Source of the DNA: Gonapodya prolifera JEL478
Taxonomy: Eukaryota; Monoblepharomycota; Monoblepharidomycetes; Monoblepharidales; Gonapodyaceae
Direction of reading: 5' to 3'
Assembly (NCBI GenBank): GCA_001574975.1
Contig: KQ965839.1
Coordinates: forward strand, 97,868 to 161,867
DNA: 64,000 bases
Shown piece after piece: positions 36,561 through 49,550 of this stretch. Each line of letters opens with the position of its first letter. Within the stretch, counting starts at the first letter, position 1. The notes under the pieces are model-generated. The model did no database searches and was not told the DNA's origin. It was given only the letters and a program-made list of their open reading frames with translations. The position numbers and the translations under genes were made by a program.

Positions 36561-37188
36561 TAGCTGACTGCAAGGTTCAGAAGCTATACAGGGATGTGAT
36601 TTTTAGCAGGCACGCGCCCCATTACAATATCTATTGAGGCAATGCGTGCTTTTTGAATTGAATCACTCAGTGAGCAGTAATCTCTCTTGGCGTAATTTCA
36701 AAAGCGGGATCGGCAATGCAGAACGAATCCACATATCGCAATTCAAGCACAACCACTTGTTGCATATTACAATCTTTAATGCACCCTCGAATTTTCGCTT
36801 TGATTGGACTACTACTCGTTGAGTTATTCACAGAAGTGTCAGCAGATTTTTATTCTCAGTACTCAGCTGATTGCAAGACGCAGAAGCTATGCAGAGATAT
36901 GATTTTCAGCAGACACCTACTTTTTTATAACGTCTATTGAAACCGCATGGTTTTGTTAACTTTCAAACACTGAGTGAGCAGATATCATTGCCAGCGTAAT
37001 TTTAATCATGGGGTCGACAATGCAGAACAAAGTGCAATATCGCAATTTTAGCAAGGTCGCTCTTTGCACATTATAATTGATGTTGCATTCACAAAGTTTC
37101 GCTTGATTTGGACTGCTTCTCGTGGTGTTATTCACGCAATTTCAGCAAAATTGGTACTCTCAGTATTCAGCTTCTTGCAAGACGCAGA
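36561..37188 (+). repeat. Tandem repeat, unit about 303 bp
   Basis: Diverged copies begin at about 36561, 36864 and 37168 (partial) with GCTGAYTGCAAGRYKCAGAA-like sequence. Further matching landmarks recur, such as CAATGCAGAACRAA and TTGGACTRCTWCTCGT. About two full units and the start of a third. AT-rich, no coding evidence. Confidence 0.8.
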
Positions 37189-38302
37189 CGTAAGCGTCAA
37201 GATGTTTTGAGTTCCAATGGATGCAAAGGAGTTTCTCAATCTTGGACACTTGGTGCTTGGGCCAGATTTGCCCAAGCTTTGTGTCCCAATTGCTTGGTGG
37301 GTCAGTCTCAGCAGCAGGTTGATTATCCCCCTCGTCCTTGTTGTCTGAATCATTGTCTGGGTCAGGCACGGCATTCACTCCCCAAGATCTCATCCAAGGC
37401 AGCATTGACACGCGCCTCCTCATCCTTATCCCCCTCACTGCCCAATAGTCATTGCAAAAACTCCTGCTCTTCTTCCTCCTTGGTGGCTGAGACTGAATCC
37501 TTTGGGCAAAGAGTTAATCGTGACCTCAGCACGTGGCATAGTGGAGTTTGGCGACCAACCCAGGTGGGAGGGTCGTCAACATGCGCACGGGCCATCTATT
37601 TTCCTTTTGGCACCAATCTTGTACTGCACAAGTGTGACTTAAAGTCGAGTCAATCCAGGAGACTCGAAAACGCCTAGTAAGTAGACTATTTTTGGAAGGT
37701 TTCAAGTTGATTTGGTGTGAATCTCGAACTCGACATCTATTATCAATCTTGTATAACAGAGAAAAACGGACCGCTGAAACCCCATGACAAACATCAACAG
37801 CGCGACATTCAGAGAGAAGACACTTCTTCCCCATCCAAGAGAGGTTTGGATCGGTACTAGTGAAGATGGTGAGGTGGTTTTATAAAATGAAGTGAGGGAC
37901 TTCTTAATCACCATTGAAAATTCCAAGCACTTGTCGCAACCCCAGTGTTTGCAGCGATATCAACGGTGCGGCAACCAGCTTCGGTGCCAGTGGGTGTCGG
38001 ATGATGGAAACAATGCGAGACATCTGGTGAAAGATGATGTCTCCGAGCGCCCAAGAGATATGCAAAAACTCTCAATCGAAACGAACTGATCCAATCCGAT
38101 ACAAATCTGGTCTACGAACGATCTAGGGTGCGAAATAGATTCCGTGCCTAGTCGGAAGATGATTTTGCCATTTCAAAACACGGTGGGGGAACTTTGAGGT
38201 GCTACAACGACAGAATCAATTATGCTATTGAAGAAAAACAATCAAGATGAAAATTATATACATCAATATTCACACAGTCCACGCCCAGCTTTCAACAAAA
38301 AG
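37189..38302. other. Boundary of repeat island, no supported gene
   Basis: Fragmented open frames occur on both strands, for example a minus-strand stretch at 37160-37438 with an acidic Asp/Asn run and LGQIWPKHQVSKIEKLL. No domain was recognised and no complete gene could be assembled. GC content rises toward the right, suggesting return to non-repetitive DNA after about 37,700. Confidence 0.4.
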
Positions 38303-38903
38303 TCAGCAGAAGTCCGTCAGTGGCAGCGTGGGCGGGACGAGATCGACTCCACTATCTCGGCGTTTTGAAACCTCAAAGTCAAGAGAGTTATTTCCTGCGA
38401 GGGCAGTGTGCTGATCCCTAACAGTGAAAAGTGATAAAAGCCTTGTGAGAACCACGTCCACGATAGATGACCGTCAAAGACAAGTACAGAGCACTTACCG
38501 AAACTCTCGTCGCATCTGCAGGATCTCAAGGACATCCAGTCGCGATAGTGTGGACATCGGTACCGCGCTTCGGCTAAATGTTAAGACGACCGTTAGTCAC
38601 GAGCTGGAGCTCTCGAAGTTGCATTCACGCACTCATAGTCATCCTTGGAGTATGTCATTCGCACACGCTGTCGTACCGGGAAATGTGCCGAATCAGGAAA
38701 GGAAAGCAGCGATACACGCAAAATGAGACCATCAGACGATTCAAGCTGGGCAAAGTAAAGTCCACAGCAATCAATTTACTCACCACACTTTTATTAAAGG
38801 TGACATATCGGGAGCGAGATGGGGAGAGTGGAGACGATGGTCGGGTCAAAGGAGGGGCAGCAAGTCGCGGAATCACCCCAGAATAGGCGAGAACAGCCGC
38901 CAT
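38303..38903 (-). CDS. Uncharacterised small protein, multi-exon
   Basis: Read on the minus strand from ATG 38903 (MAAVLAYSGVIPRLAAPPLT). A GTGAGT donor follows SRYVTFNKSV and a CAG acceptor leads to LESSDGLILRVSLLSF. Then come MTYSKDDYECV, a third exon with STLSRLDVLEILQMRREF, and a last exon ending LPLTDFC with the stop at 38303-38305. Phases are consistent across the introns. About 150 residues, no signal peptide and no recognised domain. The join to the third exon is uncertain, with two frames possible. Confidence 0.45.
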
Positions 38904-39642
38904 CGATGAAAAGGAGAGTGATATTTTGATTCTTCGAGGGAAATGGGGAAGCTGCTGTGCTGGGTTTTGCGCAAGGCGAGATATGGTGAGGCCGTGACAG
39001 CAGGTCAAATCGAGGGGCGGCAGTCGTGGATTATGCAACGGAGGAAATGGAAGAAGAGGACGCCTTTCGCTTTTGGGGCACCTTTGAACGAAATCGGGAG
39101 TAACCAAGCCACCGGGAGCACGCAGGGTTTTAGCCCCTCCTCCTGCTCCCTTCCGTCCGCACCCGAGATGGTGGGTCGGTTTACTCACCATCGTGACTCA
39201 TGCGCCCTGTTCTCATTTTCTATAGCACAACTTTTCCTCCAATCTTACACAAAAGGGGAGAGACCGAATCTTTCAGTGGTTTCCGCCTTGACTTCATTCA
39301 CAGCTTCAAACCACCCAAATGCGTCACCTTCTATTTCCTGGCATCTTTATATAGACTTATATTGGTTACTTATATTGGTTTATACTTATGTTGGTTTGGT
39401 TTACATGGTTTACATGTTAGTCTGCGGAAAAAGCATTACCCATTTAACCATTACTTGTTCCTCTCCACCACCTTTTGTAACATTCATTTTTCGGGTTTTT
39501 GGACACCCACTCACTGGCCAATGAGAAAGAAGAGAAGTCACGAAAGCTAATCCGTTTCGAGCTTGGCCGCAGTTGCGGTGAGGTTGACCACTCACAACCT
39601 TTCCAGCACTCACATCTTTGAGCCGAACCAGCCACAAATAAA
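38904..39642. other. Intergenic region, no supported gene
   Basis: About 740 bp with no convincing coding segment. It contains a TTATATTGGTTTA-like short tandem near 39,350-39,405 (TATATTGGTTTA/TATGTTGGTTTA units). It probably includes the promoter of the gene starting at 39643. Confidence 0.4.
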
Positions 39643-40469
39643 ATGGACCCATACAAAGCACCTCATGGATGGTCCGCACCGGCCAGTGGTCCGATCACGT
39701 ATGCGTCCTCTGTACCTCAATATACACCGGCACCACTTATTCCACTCTCGTCACCGACCTCTAAGCACAAACGCACGTACTTTGTCCCCCCGTCGATGAT
39801 TAGCTGCGTTCGAGGTTGGAGTGGAGTGGGTGGCTCAAAAACGTGTACAATTTTCATTTCGCCTCAGGTAAACGCCAATCCTTTCTGCAGGTCGTTGTGC
39901 CCTCGAACAAATCACAACGCAAGAAGATTTTGTACTGTGTCCCGGGCGTGGACCCAACCAAAGGCCCGTATCAAGAGGACCAGAGAATCATCCGATATAT
40001 TTCATCATTTCTGCCACACTTCATCTACCTGAGCCCGATATCGGAGTCTAAGGACGGGGTCACGAAATTCCCACCGAATTTAATTACCTTTCTGGTGGGT
40101 AGTCTTTCATGCTCTCCAGATCTGGAACCTGATTCAGTTTCCACATCCAGGCAGTCAACCCGAACAGAATAGTGAACGTTTACCCAGAGTCGGACTCAAA
40201 TGGAGAGAGGACCGTTGTTGATATAGAGCATGATGTCGCAGGGCGTGGGGACAATGCTGCAGGTGAGCTCGCCTACTGCTCGCCGCTCCACCTTCCGCCT
40301 TGACCTCAGAGACACGTTCCCTTAAAAATTAGGTGAAACGGTTTACCAAGTCATTGTGGGAAGACGAGTCGACGAGGTTGTACGGGCTGTCGCGGGAGAG
40401 CAAAGCTATGCATTCTTGCGGAATGAACTTCGAGGAGCAGATATTGGGTTTGGACTCACTCTGCGATAG
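39643..40469 (+). CDS. Uncharacterised protein, multi-exon
   Basis: Starts MDPYKAPHGWSAPASGP. A later frame reads WSGWLKNVYNFHFASGKRQS, VVVPSNKSQRKKILYCVPG and YQEDQRIIRYISSFLPHFIY. Further exons give AVNPNRIVNVYPESDSNGER and, after an intron at about 40263-40332, GETVYQVIVGRRVDEVVRAV ending GADIGFGLTLR and TAG (40467-40469). The intron between the first segment and the second was not resolved, so the N-terminus is tentative. No family was recognised. Confidence 0.5.
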
Positions 40470-40781
40470 GTTCGAATCCTTGAGGAGAAGGGGAAAGGGG
40501 AAAGGGGAAAGGGGAGAGAGGAAACATACAATTTCATATATATTTTAGTTATGTCTTGAAAATTACTACTTAAATAAAATTGCGATCCGCCACCGCCTTG
40601 TTTCAATAACGAACGAAGGCGCGTCTATTTTCTACTTGCGATCCGTCCCATCTACTTTCGTTCCGTGCCACGGAAACTGTCGAAGCAATTTCAGCCTTCG
40701 CGGCGTGGGCTGGAGAGATCTTCGCAGCATCCCGATTACTTTAACTCAAGCTACGACCCTTGTTTCTTACAATAATTTCAG

Positions 40782-41652
<871 letters not shown>

Positions 41653-41843
41653 TGGCGTAACGATGACTGAATGTTCAATGGTTATTTTTCGATTACCCGG
41701 GTTGGAAACTTATCGGAGTTGGCATCTTTGTAAAATGATGATCATGAGAATGAAAACTGGTCCACGATAAGCAACGAACACAAGTGAGTGGGGGTGGATC
41801 CTAGCTACATTTGTGTCGATCGGCACACTTTCTCGGACATCCG

Positions 41844-42660
41844 ATGGCGCAACAACGTCACTATGCTCTCTTTGGATCTACTGGCACCGTCGGATCAGCC
41901 ATATTGGCTGCACTATTGAAGGAAGGCACATCTTGTGGAGTATCAACCCTCTGTCGGAGACCAGAGAAGCTTCCTGCGGCGATCCGAAACGATGCTCGCC
42001 TCACGGTATTCCAAGCAGATATGGACAACGTTGACGCGGTTCGTAGCTTGTAAACGTGATAATTTTGCTCTGTAACATTTGAAACAGGTCGTGTAGGTTC
42101 GCAGTGTAGTTTCCCGTGGAAGGGATGGAGTGATCGTAGCTTTGAACGAGACGAATTTGGCCACTCGTTTAGGGCACTTTTTACACATTACGAAGGCGAT
42201 GGAGGACTACGGATGCCACCGACTTCTATTTTGGGGAGGCGCTGGCGCACTGCGCCTTCCGAAGGACCCAACGAAACACCTCTACGAGACTCCGAAGTAC
42301 CCAAAGCATCTGGTTGAGCATTCGAAGAATCACGTGACGGTTCTTCAAGCTGCAAAGGTTTGAAAATCAAATTGTATCTCTTTGCATAGGTTAATTTGAC
42401 CACTTCATCGCCAGCAAACGCAACTTGATTGGACTATGCTCTGTCCTCCCATGGTGTACAATGTACCTCCGACGGGAAAGGTATTGACGCGCAAAGACGT
42501 TCCTACCGGTGGGACTGCGGTATCAGCGGAAGATATGGCCCACTTTGTTGTGGAACTGCTTGACCCCGAGAAGGGAAGAGGTTGGATCCACCACCAGGTT
42601 GGGATCTCGTCCGAAGGATTATCCATGAATAATGTAAATAAAGAAAAATCTAGGATGTAA
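41844..42660 (+). CDS. NAD(P)-binding Rossmann protein (atypical SDR / NmrA-like)
   Basis: The N-terminus YALFGSTGTVGSAILAAL holds a GxxGxxG-type dinucleotide loop, followed by STLCRRPEKLPAAIR, as in atypical short-chain dehydrogenases that sense or use NADP(H). After an intron it continues with GVIVALNETNLATRLGHFLH, HRLLFWGGAGALRLPKD and a last exon QLDWTMLCPPMVYNVPPTG ... VSAEDMAHFVVELLDPEKGR. The layout fits NAD(P)H-binding-like (PF13460) proteins. No YxxxK catalytic pair was identified, so activity and substrate are unknown. Stop TAA 42658-42660. Confidence 0.8.
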
Positions 42661-42723
42661 TTCAATCCATTCCTTTTGTTCCTCACCAAACTGTGGTCGA
42701 CACATATACTTTATGCATTTCAC

Positions 42724-43998
42724 ATGCAAAGAAGGACAAAACCGTCTGCGCTGTCTCCCAATCGCCCTTCAAATGTTGAAATCCTTTCCGTCCTGGAGGA
42801 ATCTTTCGTAGAACTCGGAGTTTTCCCCCCAGACGACTCCAATCGTGTGTTGAAACGTCCACCGAACAGGAGAGGACCAACCGATGATACAGCGTCAGTC
42901 CGCGACACTGTATTCTCGTATGCGGAAACGCTTCGCACAATTAAACATTTATTCACACTCCGAGACTACAACTCCATCTTCAACGATCCCTTGCACCCTG
43001 AGAAACTCGCAGTATACTCAGCCGAATATGTTGCAGGGAGGGCCCTCGCATACGCGGATCTGTTTTCATCGGAAGAATCTGTCAGAAACGTGCTCGGACG
43101 AGCAAAGGAAGACACAGTCGTAGTGACGTGCCTTGGGGGTGGTTGTGGAAGCGAAATGGTCGGACTCACAGCATGTTTGATGAGAAATGCCTTCCTCAGC
43201 ACGAGCCAGTCGATTTCAACATCCGCTGAGTTTTCGGCTGTCAGCGAATCACAGAGCTCCCATCAAGGAACATCGAAAACGGGCTTGATTGTGCACGTTG
43301 TGGATTTCGGCGATTATGCCAACATATTGGACACTCTAGAACATTCGATGCGCTCATCGTGGGGTCTCTCGAGACACCAGATTGGGTATTCCTTCCACAA
43401 AGCAGATATTTTGGACCTCTTCCGACCACGTATGAGCGACTCGCAATCACAATCCATCACAACAGCGTCCATCATCACCTTGCTCTTTACCTTGAACGAG
43501 CTCTTCCGCAGCTCCAAAAAGGATACAGTCGGTCTTGTCGAAGGATTGGTTCATAAAATGAGACCAGGTGCTCTGCTCTTGTGCGCTGACTCCAGTGGAA
43601 GTTTCTCTGAGCTAGAAATATCCACGACGAGCAACAAAAGTGGTGGAGAAATTACGGCAAGTGCCAAGCAAAGTCGCAAGCAGGCCCACACGCTTGGGAA
43701 TGCCAGAACATCTCAGACGCGAACAGCAACGCCAAAGGACCCCGAAAGCTCGGGTGAAAACCCAGAAGCTTCTGGTGGTCGTGTGGTTCCGGTCTACCGA
43801 TTATTAGACCTTCTGGCCACACCGTCGCGGTCCAACCCGCGACCTCATTTCGAGCTGGTATATTCCACTGATGCACGATGGTTCCGCGTGGAAGATGGTG
43901 TCAACGCAACGGAAAGGGGGGGCAAGTCTTTCCGTGGCGCATATCCGGTTAAGGTTGAAAACATGAGATATTGGTGTAGAATATTGAGAAAGGTGTGA
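42724..43998 (+). CDS. BMT6: 25S rRNA (uridine-N3)-methyltransferase, BMT6-like
   Basis: Single-exon SAM-dependent methyltransferase of the fungal Bmt6 group (Methyltransf_34). Start ATG 42724 (MQRRTKPSALSPNRPS). The SAM-binding loop TVVVTCLGGGCGSEMVGLTA lies near residues 133-152, followed by LIVHVVDFGDYANILDTLE with the acidic residue expected to bind the cofactor ribose. ITLLFTLNELFRSSKKDTVG and GALLLCADSSGSFSELE are the later beta-strand blocks. A Ser/Thr/Lys-rich insertion occupies residues about 310-365. The C-terminus NMRYWCRILRKV is compact. Family assignment rests on motif pattern; the exact target uridine is inferred from yeast. Confidence 0.75.
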   Translation: MQRRTKPSALSPNRPSNVEILSVLEESFVELGVFPPDDSNRVLKRPPNRRGPTDDTASVRDTVFSYAETLRTIKHLFTLRDYNSIFNDPLHPEKLAVYSAEYVAGRALAYADLFSSEESVRNVLGRAKEDTVVVTCLGGGCGSEMVGLTACLMRNAFLSTSQSISTSAEFSAVSESQSSHQGTSKTGLIVHVVDFGDYANILDTLEHSMRSSWGLSRHQIGYSFHKADILDLFRPRMSDSQSQSITTASIITLLFTLNELFRSSKKDTVGLVEGLVHKMRPGALLLCADSSGSFSELEISTTSNKSGGEITASAKQSRKQAHTLGNARTSQTRTATPKDPESSGENPEASGGRVVPVYRLLDLLATPSRSNPRPHFELVYSTDARWFRVEDGVNATERGGKSFRGAYPVKVENMRYWCRILRKV

Positions 43999-44043
43999 TT
44001 TGTGCGTGAAGGGAACGAATTGCCGGAGGTAACGTTGGACAAA

Positions 44044-47000
44044 ATGACCGCAGGAGCTTTGGCTCGCGGTCTCTCAAAAAGAGAAAATTCTAGCATAATG
44101 GCCCCACGCGAACCTGAACCCGCAGCAAGTCGGGATGAAGGAGGACCATCAGGAGCGCATACGCCGCGGCGAAAGAAGCTTGACTCACGGATCGTTGGGT
44201 CCATTAACTCGGCAGTCGCGGGCAACCATCGAAATCTCTTCATCATTGTCGGGGACCATGCCCGAGACCAAGTCCCGAACCTGCATTTCATTCTCTCTAA
44301 GGCGCGGGTTGCATCGAGACCGTCTGTGCTGTGGTGCTATAAGAAAGAACTTGGGTTTTCCAGTCACAGGAAAAAGAGGATGAAGATTATAAAGAAGCAG
44401 ATACAAAGAGGGACTCGAGACGCCGATGAGGACGACCCATTCGAGCTGTTTGTAGCGTCGACAGAAATCCGGTACTGTTACTACAAGGAAACGGATAAGA
44501 TTTTGGGTCAAACGTTTGGTATGTGTGTCCTCCAAGTGAGTATTCCCTCATGGATGCCATGGAACTAGCAAAGTCGCAGTACTAATTATAACTCAAGGAC
44601 TTCGAATCATTGACGCCGAATCTCCTCGCTCGCACTGTTGAAACTGTTTCGGGTGGAGGTCTTGTCATCCTTATGCTTAATTCACTCAGCTCATTGAAGA
44701 AGCTGTACGCCCTGTCGATGGACGCTCACGCACGTTATCGGACGGAAGCAAGACAAGATGTAGTGGGCCGCTTTAACGAACGGTTCCTTCTCAGTCTTGC
44801 GGACTGTCAGGGATGCCTTGTGGTAGATGATGAGCTCAACGTTCTAAACGTGACAAGCGCACGTGACCTTACATCATCTGCAACACTTCCCAATCCTGCG
44901 GATACCAAGGATGATCCGGAGCTTGTTTCGCTGAAGGAATCTTTGAAAGATGTCCGGCCAGTGGGACCGATTGTGGGATTGGCAAAGACCCTGGACCAAG
45001 GGAAAGCAGTGCTTACGTTCGTTGACTCTATAGCGGAAAAAAGTTTGGGTGGCGTGGTCGCGCTCACAGCTGCGCGAGGTCGGGGAAAGTCGGCAGCTAT
45101 GGGAATGGCATTGGCCGCCGCCGTTTCGTACGGGTAAGTTGCCGCAACTCTCCAGGAAGCCCTTGTCGAATGATTTTGATCTTCTCATAAAATAGCTATG
45201 CAAATATTTTCCTTACGTCACCATCTCCAACAAATCTTCCCACTCTTTTCCGTCACCTCCTTCTCTCCCTCGATGCTCTGGAATATCAAGAACATTTAGA
45301 CTACACCATTCACCAGTCTACAGATCCAGCGTCGAAAGGCGTCGTTGTACGGCTCGACATTCACCGGGGGCACAGGCAGACAGTTCAGTATATTCACCCT
45401 CAGGACGCCCACCTACTTGCTCAGGCCGAACTTGTCGTGGTGGATGAAGCGGCAGGAATACCCGTAAATTTGGTTCGCTCAATGGTTGGGGACTGGGTAA
45501 CGTGGATGTCTAGCACCGTAAATGGTTATGAAGGAACAGGAAGAAGCTTGAGTCTGAAACTCGTGAAAGAGCTTCGAGAAGCTTCATCTGGCGGAAACTC
45601 CAGCTCTACGTTGAAGAGCTCGCAGTCTGCACCGTCGGCTACTCTGTCAAAGCGATCTCTGCGTGAGATCACCCTCTCAACTCCAATTCGTTATGCATCT
45701 TCGGACCCTGTTGAATCGTGGCTCAATAAGCTCCTTTGCCTTGATTGCTGCGACCCTTACGCGACGGGCGCAGCTTCTGTCTCTCCTCAACCTTCACCTA
45801 GACCTCTTTCGTACCCTGATCCTTCCGCCTGTGACCTTTACATTGTGTCCCGGGACTCACTGTTCTCGTATCATCCAGCTGCCGAACAGTTCCTCCGAAA
45901 GATGGTAGCTGTCTATGTGGCGGGCCATTACAAGAACTCCCCGAATGATTTGATGCTTATGGGTGATGCACCAGGGCACGTGGTTGCTGTATTGACTGCA
46001 CCTCAGGTCGGAAGCGGAGTCCCTGAACCGATTGTTGTTGTTCAGGTACGGCCTTAAATTTTTACGATTTCCCCTATATCATTTTTGAGACTCTTGGTTG
46101 ATGCGATGAATTAGATGTGCCTTGAGGGCTCCATTTCCCGGGCGACAGTTCTCCGTTCTCTCTCACGTGGCCACCGTCCAGATGGTGACTTGGTTCCATG
46201 GGTTGTTTCACAGCAGTTCGGAGACGACGGCTTTGCGCAACTTTCCGGTGCGCGTATCGTGCGAATAGCCACATCCAGCGAGTATGTTGGAATGGGATAT
46301 GGTGGACGATGTATGGAAGAAGTAGTTCGATGGATTGAGAGTGGCGAAGACGGGGATGAGGGTTCGTCGTTTGTGGAGGAAGGAAACGTGCGGAAGATTG
46401 ATGACACGGCATTCGAGAACGATTCGAGACACTTGTTGCTCAAGCCGCGCGACGCAGCAAAATTGCCTGCACTTCTTCGAAAAGCCAAAGAGAACCCTCC
46501 GCGAGCCCGACTTGACTGGATAGCTGTCTCATATGGCCTTACAACAGAACTTCATCGGTTCTGGAAGAGGCACGGATTCAGACCAGTGTATCTTCGCCAA
46601 ACTGCCAACGACGTTACGGGGGAACATACTTGCATCGTCATACGAGAGATGTTATATGACGATAGGGAAGGCCAAGGGTGGATTGAAGGGTTCACGAGAG
46701 ACTTTGCAGGACGTTTCGTCGAGCTTCTTAGCTATCCCAACTTCAGACACTTCACCGCTGTTACTTGCCTCTCCATCCTGGAAGCGGCCATTCCGAAGCA
46801 TGATCCTGAACTCCTTGTTGCGAAGCGCACAACGATAACACCAATCCAGCGCCGCATGGATCTCTACCGTAGCTTTTCACCTCATGACCTCGCTCGTCTG
46901 GAACAGTATGGAAACAACATGGCGGATCATCACGTGATCGTAGACCTTGTTCCAAAGATTGCGACGTTGTACTTTTTGGGGGGCTTTTCGTATCATGTTC

Positions 47001-47890
47001 CTGGAGCGCAAGGCGATGATGGTGATGGCGGAGTTCGGCTTTCGCCCGTGCAATCCTCTGTTCTCTGTGGTATGGGTCTTCAAAGGAAAGCTGTGGAAGA
47101 AATCGAGTCGGAAATTAAGCTTCCTGTCAGCCAAATACTTGCTCTGTTCACCAAAGTGGTGCGAAAGGTTGTGGTATGGTGTCGAGCCCTCGAAAAGAGT
47201 GAAGTCGCGATGGAGATAGACGAGGAAAGGAAGTTCAAGAACAACACCGCTGCTAAGGCAGAACACCTCTCGGTGTCCGAAACAAACCCCGACGGGATTG
47301 ATGAAGGATCAGCCACATCTAGCGGATCCGATGACGAGGATCAATCTGACCGCGAGGATGGTGTTCAGTCACAGGTAAAGGTCGGAAAGAAGCGTCCCCT
47401 CCCAACAGACGAGGATGGTGAGGAGGCGTGGGATCCCACCCCGGGTGAACTTGATGACGAATTGGAGGAAGCAGGGAAGGAGGCGGTACAACAATGGAAG
47501 GAAAAGCAACGAGAAATGATATCATCGATGGATCTGGGGAAGTGAGTTTGTGCTCACACGGTTTGTAATCACCGCTTCCTTTGATCAATTGCTTCCGTTT
47601 TGCTTCTTTTCTGGGCATTTCAAAGATATGCAATCGCCACTGCTGATGGTGACAAATTTGAGGTTCCCGTGAACTTCAACCCATCAACCTCAAAGTCCGG
47701 TATTGTATCACTTCCAAGCAAGACTTCAAATAAGGAAAGAACAGCAAAGCATTCGGGACAGGCGGCAGCTCTTGCAGAAAAACATCGGGGGGAGAAGGGT
47801 GCTCAAACACTAAACCAGGTACAAATTTTGCGGAAGCTCAAAGGCAAATTAGAACGGGGATCTAAGGGAGGTAAACTCGGGAAACGATAG
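44044..47890 (+). CDS. NAT10: RNA cytidine acetyltransferase NAT10 / Kre33
   Basis: Nucleolar enzyme making N4-acetylcytidine in 18S rRNA and tRNA, needed for small-subunit maturation. Exons lie at about 44044-44535, 44599-45133, 45196-46047, 46115-47542 and 47626-47890. Blocks in order: SVLWCYKKELGFSSHRKKR, DPFELFVASTEIRYCYYKET, TPNLLARTVETVSGGGL, TAARGRGKSAAMGMAL (Walker A), ANIFLTSPSPTNLPTLF, AELVVVDEAAGIPVNLVRS (Walker B), STVNGYEGTGRSLSLKL, then the GNAT domain CLEGSISRATVLRSLSRGH and VRIATSSEYVGMGYGGRCM. The C-terminus is Lys-rich (ILRKLKGKLERGSKGGKLGK). Start ATG 44044 is the first in frame; 44098 is also possible. It follows BMT6 by 45 bp, so two ribosome-biogenesis genes are adjacent. 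Confidence 0.95.
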
Positions 47891-48086
47891 AATATTTCGA
47901 AGGACATTCAATGTTGGCTTTATCGTATCAACCCATTCTTGCATGTTCGCAACTTAATACTGTGCCAGTTGCATAAAACGTGGTCCACATTAAATATTTG
48001 CACAGGCAACAAAGAAAAAGATAGTCTCAAGAAGTGAAAGAGCAACGACCGGGTTGTATTCGCATTGACTCGAAAGGATCAAAAGA

Positions 48087-48160
48087 CGAGCCGTGCAAGG
48101 ATTGAACCTGCGACCCCCCTGATTCGTTGTCGGGCGGTCTATCCACTGATCTAATGACCC
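48087..48160 (-). pseudogene. Decayed tRNA-Arg(ACG) copy
   Basis: Tandem duplicate of the tRNA at 48178-48250, 17 bp downstream of it. It keeps the 5' half (GGGTCATTAGATCAGTGG) and an ACG anticodon. It has a mismatch in the acceptor stem, a mispair in the anticodon stem, an added G in the variable region and one base lost from the T loop (GGTTCAATCC). Probably non-functional. Confidence 0.8.
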
Positions 48161-48177
48161 ACTGATCTAGCAAAATG

Positions 48178-48250
48178 CGAGTCATGCAGGATTCGAACCT
48201 GCGACCCCCTGATTCGTAGTCAGATGATCTATCCACTGATCTAATGACCC
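48178..48250 (-). tRNA. tRNA-Arg, anticodon ACG
   Basis: 73-nt cloverleaf on the minus strand: acceptor GGGTCAT with ATGACTC, anticodon stem TCTGA/TCAGG, loop CTACGAA (anticodon ACG, reads CGN after A-to-I) and an intact T arm (GCAGGTTCGAATCCTGC). No intron. Flanked by a decayed tandem copy. Confidence 0.93.
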
Positions 48251-49550
48251 CCGGAACATTGGAAATTAAACCAACATTGTGTATATATTATTTTAAAAAT
48301 TAAACGGTTGGAAGGTGTCTGTCCACCTTGGAACCCCTCACTCCTCACCCCAATATCTTCGCTGATGAAAACCTTATTGGACAAGTAGCTACGATACATA
48401 ACTACAACAAAAAAATAAATTGGTCTGTGCTAGGCTGATGCCTGGCTCATGTACAGCAGACAGCAGCAATTCCTCTTTGAGTGCTGCCAATCTTCTGAAT
48501 AGCTGATGCAATGATGACATACACAAAGAATTATTTGATGGTGAGCAGCTGGGCATGGGCAAAATTGCTCCCAGCCTCTGAAGGAGAATTGACCAAGCAG
48601 AGCTGTGCCGGCAATTTCATTTTATTCTTTTGTCACCAACGGCAGTCATAGTACCGTCAATGCAAATGCTGCCATCAGTGATTAGGACATTGTAGGATTG
48701 AATTTCAAATTAAAACCCCTGTCAGATAGGTGAAAACCATTGTATGTCCTGTTTACATGGTCATTTTCTTGCTTAAGATGGTTGCATTGAGCACTTGGAA
48801 CTATGTGAGTCTTGAAAGACAAAAGTTTTACATATCTTGGCTTGTCAGGTGGAGTGGGTGCATCACTTGCCTGTGGGAGTGAGGCATGCAAATGTTGGGC
48901 AAGACACAAGTGCAAAAGGGAGAGCCAAGAAAACAGAGAGGTTACATGGTGACTGGGGAGACAAGTGAGTTGAGATGGGAGAAGTAAGAGATGACATATA
49001 CAAGGTAACTTACACAAATTATGTGATGTATCTCAGGAAAATCTATAAATAGAGATGCTAGGACTTGTGCAGGGAGGTGTTTCCCAGAAAGTATGGGCAA
49101 AGCAGCACAAAAGTTTGGGTTGGAATGTAACAGATACAGGAGCTGGGATTGAACACTTGTGTAGCTGTTATAAGCTCAAGGAGAGTTGGTGAGATTCCTG
49201 ATTTTGTTCTGTACCTAAGGGTGCATTTAGGCAATTGGGGAAGAGGAACACCATAGAATTGTTCCTATTTACAATGACTGCTCCACTTTTTGATCTAGAA
49301 ACCCATTCCCAAAGCAAAATCATTTTTTTTAATGAAACTCTCATAAATCATTATGAGCTGTCACAGCTCAATCAAAATATGCACATTTACCATTAATTAC
49401 ATTTTTTATGAAAATAAAATTCAAGCCCACACCTTGCGCCAACCCAGAATGCACAATTCCGGTGGACACAAAAACATGCAAGACAATTCATTGGACTTGT
49501 CTGATTCTGATGTGGGGACTTGTGCTGTGATGCAATTAGTATGCAATCAA
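48251..49550. other. AT-rich repeat-island DNA without a supported gene
   Basis: About 1.3 kb of low-GC sequence between the tRNA and the Harbinger 2 transposase. No coding domain was recognised. A short TIR-like match (ACCTTGCGCCAAC) lies near 49,427 and is the only candidate left end for Harbinger 2; it is weak. Confidence 0.4.
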
